Shown here piece after piece: positions 1 through 4,868 of a stretch of 6,028 nt of DNA (its first letter is position 1; each line of letters starts with the position of its first letter). Both the position numbers and the translations under genes were made by a program. Under the pieces are notes generated by a model that was not told where the DNA came from, searched no databases, and was given only the letters and a program-made list of their open reading frames with translations. Location of the stretch: the NCBI GenBank assembly GCA_937885645.1, contig CALABJ010000023.1:1-6028 (forward strand), written 5' to 3'. Source of the stretch: RGIG4097 sp937885645. Its GTDB lineage: Bacteria > Bacillota > Clostridia > Christensenellales > CAG-917.

Positions 1-328
<328 letters not shown>

Positions 329-455
329 ATCTTGACTTCTTATAACTTTAGTTCAAAGGTTAATAAGACGTTTTTTAAATGTTGTTCAATTCACATTAAA
401 ATCGCTTTTCCAAATGTTCAATTTTCAAGGTTCGTGCCGTCATTTTTGTGACAGC
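329..455 (-). promoter_or_regulatory. 16S rRNA leader with boxA-like element and repeated TTGAAC motifs
   Basis: This is the transcribed leader between the predicted rRNA start site (about 455) and the mature 16S end. The complement of 415-431 reads ACCTTGAAAATTGAACA, which resembles the conserved TTGAAAACTGAAC-type segment found in rRNA leaders and spacers of Firmicutes. There it is linked to antitermination and processing. The core TTGAAC recurs on the minus strand near 415-422, 384-391, 350-357 and 324-331. An imperfect hairpin (339-349 with 355-367, two bulges) lies just before the mature end. The partner strand of any RNase III processing stem would be downstream of the 16S, outside this window. 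The antitermination role is inferred from family knowledge. Confidence 0.55.
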
Positions 456-461
456 TTTCTT

Positions 462-490
462 ATACTAACACAGTCCCTTTTTACTGTCAA
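462..490 (-). promoter_or_regulatory. rRNA operon promoter (sigma-A type, extended -10)
   Basis: The minus strand has TTGACA (complement of 485-490), a 17-bp spacer, and TAGTAT (complement of 462-467) preceded by TGT, which makes an extended -10. The -35 matches consensus fully and the spacing is ideal. Predicted start is near 455, giving a leader of about 127 nt. This is the best promoter in the window and points straight at the 16S gene. Other promoters further upstream are possible, since rRNA operons often have tandem promoters: a TGATATTAT extended -10 lies around 575-583 on the minus strand, but I see no good -35 for it. Confidence 0.85.
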
Positions 491-533
491 CTGTTTTTTA
501 ATCAATTTTTACAAATTTTTCAAAAACTTTTTT
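491..533 (-). promoter_or_regulatory. UP-element-like A+T tract upstream of the rRNA promoter
   Basis: The DNA immediately upstream of the rRNA -35 box is almost pure A/T with phased runs of A and T, for example the complement of TTTTTTAATCAATTTTTAC at about 494-512. This is where the alpha-subunit C-terminal domains of RNA polymerase contact strong rRNA promoters. The assignment rests on position and composition only. Confidence 0.5.
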
Positions 534-587
534 CAGCGCCGTTTCTGTGGTCGTATCTGTTGGTTGCTTGACTATAATATCACCTTT

Positions 588-639
588 TTTGAAAAAGTGT
601 GCTATTTTTTTTAAAGTTTTATTTATACACTTTTTCAAA
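588..639. repeat. Perfect 13-bp inverted repeat, 26-bp spacer
   Basis: TTTGAAAAAGTGT at 588-600 is exactly complementary to ACACTTTTTCAAA at 627-639. The spacer is A+T-rich. No T-run follows in either direction, so it does not look like a terminator. It lies about 100-150 bp upstream of the rRNA -35 box. Confidence 0.7.
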
Positions 640-654
640 TTTGTCGGTTATTTG

Positions 655-748
655 ACTTTTCTTCAAAAGTTCCACAACATATAGTAAATTATGTTCAATA
701 TCACCACAATTCCGCTCAAAACTTTTTTGAAGTATTTTGAAAAAAGTT
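655..748. repeat. Two further inverted repeats with the same ACTTTT core
   Basis: ACTTTT at 655-660 pairs with AAAAGT at 665-670 across a 4-nt loop. AACTTTTTT at 720-728 pairs with AAAAAAGTT at 740-748 across an 11-nt spacer. A single half-site, ACTTTTTTCA, is also seen at 526-535. All share the core of the 588-639 repeat, so the region holds an iterated motif rather than isolated hairpins. A+T richness raises the chance rate for such repeats. Confidence 0.55.
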
Positions 749-804
749 GAAACTCTCTTTCTTTTCAAAAGGGGATTTTGTCCTCTTTTCTCCCAAAAAA
801 CCGA

Positions 805-836
805 ATTTTACAAAAATAAAAGTCGGCAAGCCGACT
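805..836 (-). terminator. Rho-independent terminator of the nuclease-mnmA unit
   Basis: On the minus strand AGTCGG-CTTG-CCGACT (821-836) forms a 6-bp G+C-rich stem with a tetraloop, followed at once by TTTATTTTTG (811-820). It lies about 83 nt past the mnmA stop and would stop that transcript before the rRNA promoter, which reads in the same direction. Confidence 0.85.
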
Positions 837-880
837 CTTATATTATCTTTTTATTTATTTTATCTTATTATCCTTATTTA

Positions 881-917
881 TATACGCACGACGCGCACAC
901 GCGCCCGCACGCACACA
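881..917. repeat. Alternating purine-pyrimidine (Z-DNA-like) tract after mnmA
   Basis: The 37 bases alternate purine and pyrimidine, mostly CG, CA and TA steps, with only two phase slips (890/891 and 904/905). It is a G+C-rich island in otherwise A+T-rich DNA and ends one base before the mnmA stop codon. In the mnmA mRNA it would be a GU-rich 3' untranslated stretch. A similar, uninterrupted tract lies at 2978-3010. Confidence 0.7.
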
Positions 918-918
918 A

Positions 919-1992
919 CTAGATTGACCTGTTGATCACTCCGCCGCCAAGACAGATTTGTCCGTCGTATGCCACGGCGTATTGACCGGGGGCTATTGCC
1001 CTTTGCGGATTCTCAAAATAGAAGTGGACGTCCTCGCCCTCTCTCACTGCCACTGCTTTTTCAAGAGGTTGGCGGTGCTTGATGCGGACCATACACTCAA
1101 ATCTGTCACTCTTGGGCTCAGTGATGAAGTTGAAACCCTCTGTCACCAGCTCCTTTTTGAAGAGGACGCTATCCTCCCCTTGTGATACGATAAGGCGGTT
1201 TGTCATGACGTCCTTGTCAAGGACAAACCATCTTTCGCCCGTGCCGTCCTTGCTTCCACCTATGCCAAGACCACGGCGTTGACCTATGGTGTAGTAATAG
1301 ACGCCCATGTGTTTGCCCACAACTTTGCCGTCAGCGGTGACGATGTCGCCGTCCTTCATAGGGATATATCTTGAAAGGAATTCGCGGAACTTCCTTTCAC
1401 CGATAAAGCAAATGCCTGTGCTGTCCTTCTTTTCTGCCACGGGGATATTGTGTGAGCGGGCATAGTCGCGGACGTCGGTTTTGACCATATTGCCAAGAGG
1501 GAACAAAACGTCGTCAAGTTGCTCTTGTCTCACTTGATTGAGAAAATAGGTTTGGTCCTTGTTTTCATCCGCCGCACGAAGGAGATAATTCACTCCGTTT
1601 TCGTGAGAAATGTTGCAGTAGTGTCCGGTTGCGATATAGTCTGCCCCCAGCTTTCTTGCAAAGTCGACAAAAGGTCCAAACTTGACCTCTCTGTTGCAAA
1701 GGACGTCAGGGTTTGGTGTCCTACCCTTTTTATATTCCTCAACAAAGAGTTTGAAGACGTGCTCCATATATTGCTCTGAGAAGTCCACGGAATAATAAGG
1801 TATGCCGATGCGGGCGCAAATGCCTTGCACGTCAGTCCAATCTTGCTCGCCGGTGCAACATCCGTCAGGCTCGGTGTCCTTCCAGTTGGACATATACAGG
1901 CCGATGACGTCATAACCCTGCTCTTTCAAGATGCTTGCGGCAACTGCGCTATCCACGCCACCGCTCATACCGATAACTACTCTTTTTGCCAT
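919..1992 (-). CDS. mnmA: tRNA-specific 2-thiouridylase MnmA
   Basis: MnmA thiolates U34 at the wobble position of tRNA-Lys, -Glu and -Gln in the cytoplasm: it adenylates the uridine with ATP, then transfers sulfur from a persulfide. The 357-residue length is normal. The PP-loop ATP-binding motif SGGVDS is at residues 10-15, the catalytic Cys99 lies in NPDVLCN, and the second cysteine, Cys195, lies in STGICFIG. The conserved KDQTYFL block is at 145-151, GHYCN at 123-127 and the YTIGQRRGL block at 234-242. The C-terminal beta-barrel is complete. The start is ATG at 1990-1992; MAKRVVIGMSGGVDS is the canonical N-terminus, so no other start fits. No Shine-Dalgarno sits at normal distance; the nearest purine run (GGGGAAAT) ends about 15 nt away. 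The upstream gene stops 8 bp before this start and I see no clear promoter between, so translation probably depends on coupling. No cysteine desulfurase gene, a common neighbour in Firmicutes, is in the window. Confidence 0.96.
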   Translation of the reverse strand: MAKRVVIGMSGGVDSAVAASILKEQGYDVIGLYMSNWKDTEPDGCCTGEQDWTDVQGICARIGIPYYSVDFSEQYMEHVFKLFVEEYKKGRTPNPDVLCNREVKFGPFVDFARKLGADYIATGHYCNISHENGVNYLLRAADENKDQTYFLNQVRQEQLDDVLFPLGNMVKTDVRDYARSHNIPVAEKKDSTGICFIGERKFREFLSRYIPMKDGDIVTADGKVVGKHMGVYYYTIGQRRGLGIGGSKDGTGERWFVLDKDVMTNRLIVSQGEDSVLFKKELVTEGFNFITEPKSDRFECMVRIKHRQPLEKAVAVREGEDVHFYFENPQRAIAPGQYAVAYDGQICLGGGVINRSI

Positions 1993-2000
1993 ACAATTAT

Positions 2001-2966
2001 TTATCTATTTCCCCAACGACCCTTTCCTGCTTTATAAAAGACATCATTTCCCGAACTTGAGTTCTTGCCCCACTGTATTGAATCACTAGTGTTCGCGTAT
2101 ATCGTTCCCCTAATGGATGCTTCATTGTCTTTGCCATGGCATCCATACATTTCAAAATATTTATTATATATGTCTGAAAATTTTGCTTCTCCGCCCAGAG
2201 ATGCTATAACATTGCGAATTTTTTCAACTTCGCCCATCGTTTGCTCGCTCGAAACTACCTTGGGCACATAAACATTATTATGTATATGCGCATTTTTGGT
2301 TTTTGTCGCTGTTTGTACTGCGACTTGCTTTTCAGCCTTACAATCAAAACTATATCCCGACAATGCCGCATCAATCTCATCTCTTGCAAAAGATTCTTCA
2401 AAATGCTTTATTACAAGTTGCTTTAAAAATGCCGATGACAACTCATCTCGAATCAAACCAACATTGTCTGAAAACACATTTTTTGTGCGCACAAAATCTT
2501 TTATCGATTCTTTTGAAAAAGTGGATTTTTGCAAAAGTTCAACAAAGCGAATTCCGTCTGGGTTGTCCTTGGTAAAATCTATAGATACTTTTTGGGTTTT
2601 TGAGTTTGCATAGTCAAAAATATATAAATAAAGTTTTTTACAAACCAACACCCCAATAGATAAATTGAGCAGCTTTAAGTAACTAATCATTTGACTTTCC
2701 ATTTGAGAATCAAAAGGTGCAAAAGATAACTTAAGTTCTACATCAACCAAGTCAATCCCATCTCTTTTCAAGATTATATCTGGGACTACTCTTTCTTTGC
2801 TTCCTATTTTAATTGAACGCTGACTGTCAACTTCTCCGCAGAAACTACTATACCCAAATAGTTCCACAAAAATTCTTTCCCAAACTTTTTGCAGTTCTTT
2901 TTCGCTTTCACTATAATGCTCAAGATATTGAGAAACCACGATGTTCCATTTTTCATTTGCAGTCAT
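2001..2966 (-). CDS. HsdR_N-type PD-(D/E)XK nuclease-like protein with C-terminal winged-helix-like domain
   Basis: This is a predicted 321-residue soluble protein. Residues about 20-125 resemble the N-terminal nuclease domain of type I restriction HsdR subunits: Glu45 (CGEVDSQ), VPDII with Asp63, DVELK with Glu77 and Lys79, and a QxxxY motif at Gln92-Tyr96 (QMISY). Together they give a complete-looking PD-(D/E)XK active site. Residues 130-245 are helical and less distinctive. Residues about 247-321 (SLGGEAKFSDIY ... SIRGTIY ... GKGRWGNR) look like the winged-helix modules at the C-termini of restriction-related proteins. No helicase domain follows, and no methyltransferase or specificity gene is nearby, so it is not a standard type I system. 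I chose ATG at 2964-2966 because GAGGGAG lies 5 nt upstream; an in-frame GTG at 3008 would add a low-complexity VCVCVC stretch and has no ribosome binding site. Base composition is much more A+T-rich than in its neighbours, suggesting transfer. It probably heads an operon with mnmA. DNA cleavage or defence is inferred. Confidence 0.75.
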   Translation of the reverse strand: MTANEKWNIVVSQYLEHYSESEKELQKVWERIFVELFGYSSFCGEVDSQRSIKIGSKERVVPDIILKRDGIDLVDVELKLSFAPFDSQMESQMISYLKLLNLSIGVLVCKKLYLYIFDYANSKTQKVSIDFTKDNPDGIRFVELLQKSTFSKESIKDFVRTKNVFSDNVGLIRDELSSAFLKQLVIKHFEESFARDEIDAALSGYSFDCKAEKQVAVQTATKTKNAHIHNNVYVPKVVSSEQTMGEVEKIRNVIASLGGEAKFSDIYNKYFEMYGCHGKDNEASIRGTIYANTSDSIQWGKNSSSGNDVFYKAGKGRWGNR

Positions 2967-2971
2967 AAATT

Positions 2972-2978
2972 CTCCCTC
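2972..2978 (-). promoter_or_regulatory. Ribosome binding site that fixes the nuclease start
   Basis: The minus strand reads GAGGGAG, then 5 nt, then ATG (2966-2964). It overlaps the TGA stop (2977-2979) of a 7-codon upstream frame, so a ribosome finishing that frame would stop on this site. Confidence 0.75.
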
Positions 2979-3010
2979 ACGCGCACATGTACATACGCAT
3001 ACGCACACGT
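2978..3010. repeat. Perfect alternating purine-pyrimidine tract in the nuclease 5' leader
   Basis: All 33 bases alternate purine and pyrimidine without a break (CACGCGCACATG... ending ...CGCACACGT). It lies between the predicted transcription start (about 3020) and the ribosome binding site. On the minus strand it contains a short frame ATG-CGT-ATG-TAC-ATG-TGC-GCG-TGA at 2977-3000 with three in-frame Met codons. It shares words such as ACGCGCACA with the tract at 881-917. Confidence 0.75.
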
Positions 3011-3026
3011 TCTATATATTAAGGCC

Positions 3027-3055
3027 ATTATACCACGAAACACCCTATTAGTAAA
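3027..3055 (-). promoter_or_regulatory. Promoter of the nuclease-mnmA unit
   Basis: On the minus strand TTTACT (complement of 3050-3055), a 17-bp spacer and a perfect TATAAT (complement of 3027-3032) preceded by TGG form an extended -10 promoter. The start would be near 3020, giving a leader of about 54 nt before the ATG at 2966. The weaker -35 is typical of extended -10 promoters. Confidence 0.75.
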
Positions 3056-3063
3056 TAATACGG

Positions 3064-3075
3064 CGCAAATTTGCG
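3064..3075. promoter_or_regulatory. 12-bp perfect palindrome, candidate operator
   Basis: CGCAAATTTGCG is a perfect 12-bp palindrome 8 bp upstream of the -35 box of the nuclease promoter and just beyond the cysK terminator T-run. Position suits a repressor or activator dimer. No regulator gene is visible in the window, so the function is inferred from symmetry and placement only. Confidence 0.4.
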
Positions 3076-3111
3076 GTTTGAAAAGAAAAGACACTCGTCT
3101 GAGTGCCTTTT
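3076..3111 (-). terminator. Rho-independent terminator of the ATPase-cysK operon
   Basis: On the minus strand GGCACTC-AGAC-GAGTGTC forms a 7-bp stem (one G-U pair, tetraloop), extended by AAAA/TTTT to 11 bp over 3086-3111 and followed by TTTTCTTTTC. The non-Watson-Crick pair is G-U on this strand but A-C on the other, which supports minus-strand use. It begins about 20 nt past the cysK stop. Confidence 0.88.
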
Positions 3112-3131
3112 ATTGTTGTGTTTATTGCGGA

Positions 3132-4022
3132 TTATTGATAGAGGTTGTCGTCATATCTGTCCCCACCGTCGGGGAAGATGGCAAGGACTGTTGCAGAGGG
3201 GTTTTCCGCCTTGATATCCTTTGCCACAAGATAAGCTGCCCCTGATGATATGCCACACTTTTCACCGCTGAGGGCGTATATCTCTTTCACTGCGCGGACT
3301 GCGTCCTCACCCCTCACTGTACGCACCTCGTCAAGAAGATTCACGTCCAAAAGGTCGGGGATGAAGTTTGCCCCTATGCCCTGTATGAGATGAACTCCCG
3401 AAACACCCTTTGTGATGAGGGGGCTTTCGGCAGGCTCAACCCCTACGACTTTTGTCTTCAAGTTATTTGCAAGGATATACTTTTTCAGCCCCATAGCAGT
3501 GCCACCACTGCCTACCCCTGCCACTATATAATCCACTTCGGGAAGGTCACGGAAGATTTCGGGTGCGGTGGTTTCAACGTGAGCAAGAGTGCCTGCAGGG
3601 TTTGAAAATTGCCCTGCGATATATCCGCCTTCACCTGCAATTTCCTTTGCCTTGTTGACCGCCCCTGCCATACCATCACAGGCGGGAGTGAGCACCACGT
3701 CCGCTCCGTACTTTTTCATAAGGGCAATGCGCTCAACTGACATATTGTCGGGCATAACCGCAACAAAACGCAAGGATAAAGCCTTTGTTGTGTAAGCAAG
3801 TCCTATTCCTGTGTTTCCGCTGGTTGCTTCAACTATGACACCGTTTTCCTCAATCAAGCCTTTTTCGATGCCGTCTTTGACAATATAGAAACCTGCCCTG
3901 TCTTTCACTGAGCCGGCAGGGTTTTTGCTTTCAAGCTTGGCGTAAACCTCTCCCACTTTCACAATGGGAGTATTGCCGATTTTTGAGGCAAGTGCGTTCA
4001 GTTTTTCTTTGCTTATGCTCAC
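3132..4022 (-). CDS. cysK: Cysteine synthase (O-acetylserine sulfhydrylase), CysK family
   Basis: This is a PLP enzyme of fold type II that makes cysteine from O-acetylserine and sulfide in the cytoplasm. At 296 residues it is slightly short for the family (usually about 305-320). Lys40 in NPAGSVKDR is the PLP Schiff-base lysine. TSGNTG at 67-72 binds the substrate carboxylate. GSGGT at 171-175 forms the PLP phosphate loop, and the SSGAA block at 259-263 places a serine near the pyridine nitrogen. The shortening is near the N-terminus: IGNTPIVKV (16-24) runs almost directly into VYAKLE (26-31), where relatives have roughly ten more residues. The start is GTG at 4020-4022; the next Met is far inside the fold. 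It overlaps the stop of the upstream ATPase gene by 4 bp (GTGA), with AAAGGAG (4034-4040) 11 nt upstream, so translation is likely coupled. A CysM-like or related beta-synthase role cannot be excluded. No T-box or S-box leader is evident. Confidence 0.9.
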   Translation of the reverse strand: MSISKEKLNALASKIGNTPIVKVGEVYAKLESKNPAGSVKDRAGFYIVKDGIEKGLIEENGVIVEATSGNTGIGLAYTTKALSLRFVAVMPDNMSVERIALMKKYGADVVLTPACDGMAGAVNKAKEIAGEGGYIAGQFSNPAGTLAHVETTAPEIFRDLPEVDYIVAGVGSGGTAMGLKKYILANNLKTKVVGVEPAESPLITKGVSGVHLIQGIGANFIPDLLDVNLLDEVRTVRGEDAVRAVKEIYALSGEKCGISSGAAYLVAKDIKAENPSATVLAIFPDGGDRYDDNLYQ

Positions 4023-4576
4023 AGGTTGAAATGCTCCTTTATCATCTTTGCCACCACTTCGGGTGCAAGAGAGGTGTTGTCAATCTTCATATAGTTTTCA
4101 AAGGGTATTTCCCCTTCAAAACTTTCAAAACGATGTCTTTCATCATCTCTCAAAAGGCGGGCGTTGGACTCCTCAACATTCCTCTTTGAGGGCTTGTTTT
4201 GAAGTCTATTTTCGGTGGCGTTTCGGCGCAGTCGTTCCTCCTTGTCGCAGACAAGTTCCACGTAGTAAAACTGGCTGTCAGGGTTGCCCTCTCTAAAAAG
4301 GTCCTCAATATGCGCGCCTATCTTCCAATCGTTTGGGTCGTCAAGGGCAAACATAAAGGTGAAAATCATGCCGTAGTTGTCACTCTTTGCAAACTCACTG
4401 AAATAGACCTCTCTTATCTTCTCAATCACTTGTCCGTCGTAGTAGCCGAAAACCTCAATGACAGGCTCGATTGTCATATGATTGTGAAAGAGTTTTAGGT
4501 CTGTTATTTTGGCAAGTTCTTGACCAACGGTCATCTTCCCCGCCGCCGCATTTCCAAAGATATTGACAAGCTTCAT
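4019..4576 (-). CDS. Small P-loop NTPase, kinase-like (shikimate-kinase-like fold)
   Basis: This 185-residue protein of the nucleoside/shikimate-kinase type of P-loop NTPases has no precise known substrate that I can name. The Walker A region is GNAAAGKMT at residues 8-16, where Met sits between the Lys and the Thr of the usual GK[S/T]; the GKMTVGQEL form is seen in a family often annotated AAA-family ATPase or shikimate kinase-like. LFHNHM (29-34) is a second hallmark of that family. Arg-rich segments at 114-150 (EERLRRN, NRLQNKPSKRN, RLLRDDERHR) probably form the lid that closes over ATP. The start is ATG at 4574-4576 with GGAGG 5 nt upstream. Its stop overlaps the start of cysK (GTGA), so the two are one operon. 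That pairing might hint at a role around serine or sulfur metabolism, but this is guesswork. No signal peptide or membrane segment is seen. Confidence 0.75.
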   Translation of the reverse strand: MKLVNIFGNAAAGKMTVGQELAKITDLKLFHNHMTIEPVIEVFGYYDGQVIEKIREVYFSEFAKSDNYGMIFTFMFALDDPNDWKIGAHIEDLFREGNPDSQFYYVELVCDKEERLRRNATENRLQNKPSKRNVEESNARLLRDDERHRFESFEGEIPFENYMKIDNTSLAPEVVAKMIKEHFNL

Positions 4577-4593
4577 ATCCGCCTCCTTTTTTC

Positions 4594-4622
4594 AGTTTAC
4601 TCCAAGACAACACATAAATCAA
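4594..4622 (-). promoter_or_regulatory. Possible promoter of the ATPase-cysK operon
   Basis: On the minus strand TTGATT (complement of 4617-4622), 17 bp, TAAACT (complement of 4594-4599). Spacing is ideal but the -10 is weak, and the start would lie only about 12 nt before the ATG, leaving little more than the ribosome binding site as leader. Read-through from the tRNA is the alternative. Confidence 0.35.
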
Positions 4623-4629
4623 TAAGAAT

Positions 4630-4667
4630 TTTATATATAAAAAGACAAGCCTGCTGACTTGTCCTTT
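4630..4667 (-). terminator. Rho-independent terminator of tRNA-Arg
   Basis: On the minus strand AAAGGACAAG, an 8-nt loop and CTTGTCTTTT form a 10-bp stem with one G-U pair (4640-4667), ending in a short U-run and then A+T-rich DNA. The first stem base is the A of the encoded CCA, so there is no gap between the mature tRNA and the terminator. As in the cysK terminator, the odd pair is G-U on the minus strand only, supporting this direction. Confidence 0.82.
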
Positions 4668-4743
4668 GGCGCACTCGACAGGAATCGAACCTGTAACCGC
4701 CAGAATCGGAATCTGGTGCGCTATCCAGTTGCGCCACGAGTGC
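4667..4743 (-). tRNA. tRNA-Arg, anticodon CCG
   Basis: This is a 77-nt cloverleaf with encoded CCA, reading CGG codons as arginine. The acceptor stem GCACTCG pairs with CGAGTGC, the discriminator is G, then CCA (4669-4667). The D stem is GCGC/GCGC, the anticodon stem CCAGA/TCTGG closes the loop TTCCGAT with CCG at 34-36, and the T stem ACAGG/CCTGT holds the TTCGATT loop. All stems are perfect. It has its own promoter upstream and a terminator directly abutting its 3' end, so it is a single-gene unit divergent from the asparaginase gene. Confidence 0.97.
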
Positions 4744-4752
4744 ATCGTCATT

Positions 4753-4781
4753 ATTTTAGATGGTTTTCTCATCTAAATCAA
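4753..4781 (-). promoter_or_regulatory. Promoter of tRNA-Arg
   Basis: On the minus strand TTGATT (complement of 4776-4781), a 17-bp spacer and TAAAAT (complement of 4753-4758). The predicted start is close to the mature tRNA 5' end at 4743, leaving a leader of only a few nucleotides, as expected for a monocistronic tRNA. Confidence 0.6.
4755..4777. repeat. Perfect 8-bp inverted repeat overlapping the tRNA promoter
   Basis: TTTAGATG (4755-4762) and CATCTAAA (4770-4777) are exact complements across a 7-bp spacer. The arms cover most of the -10 and touch the -35 of the tRNA-Arg promoter. No U-run follows on either strand, so an operator or cruciform is likelier than a terminator. Confidence 0.5.
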
Positions 4782-4823
4782 GTGTATTTGTATTTTTCTA
4801 TGGCGTAGAGGTGAAAAATAATA

Positions 4824-4850
4824 TTGATTTGTGGCGGTTCTTGGTATAAA
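4824..4850 (+). promoter_or_regulatory. Weak candidate promoter for the asparaginase gene
   Basis: TATAAA (4845-4850) preceded by TGG gives an extended -10, and TTGATT lies at 4824-4829, but the 15-bp spacer is short. The start would fall about 12 nt before the ATG at 4869, just ahead of or within the ribosome binding site AAAGGTG (4858-4864). No better promoter is apparent in 4744-4868. Confidence 0.35.
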
Positions 4851-4868
4851 CTGATATAAAGGTGAAAT

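Larger units (their letters stand above)
534..804. other. A+T-rich non-coding region upstream of the rRNA promoter
   Basis: I see no gene here. Short reading frames on either strand are low-complexity (rich in Phe, Leu, Lys and Ser), lack ribosome binding sites and cross the inverted repeats. The region lies between the terminator of the mnmA unit and the rRNA promoter. Its notable content is a set of related inverted repeats with the core ACTTTTT / AAAAAGT, annotated separately. It may serve as a curved upstream activating region for the rRNA promoter; that is inference. Confidence 0.6.

Noticed and set aside
572..577. Perfect TATAAT on the plus strand
   Set aside because: No -35 at 16-18 bp spacing and no plus-strand gene downstream; A+T-rich background explains it.
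588..639. Inverted repeat read as a rho-independent terminator
   Set aside because: The spacer is 26 nt, the stem is A+T-rich and no U-run follows on either strand.
737..935. Overlapping plus-strand frames of 61-62 codons
   Set aside because: Low-complexity translation, they cross a terminator and the alternating tract, run into the end of mnmA, and have no good ribosome binding site.
2967..3008. N-terminal extension of the nuclease gene from GTG at 3008
   Set aside because: It would translate the alternating tract into a VCVCVC-type stretch, has no ribosome binding site, and begins only about 12 nt after the predicted transcription start. The ATG at 2966 has GAGGGAG 5 nt upstream.
4455..4772. 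Minus-strand open frame of 105 codons
   Set aside because: It spans tRNA-Arg, its terminator and the start of the ATPase gene in another frame, so it is a chance frame.
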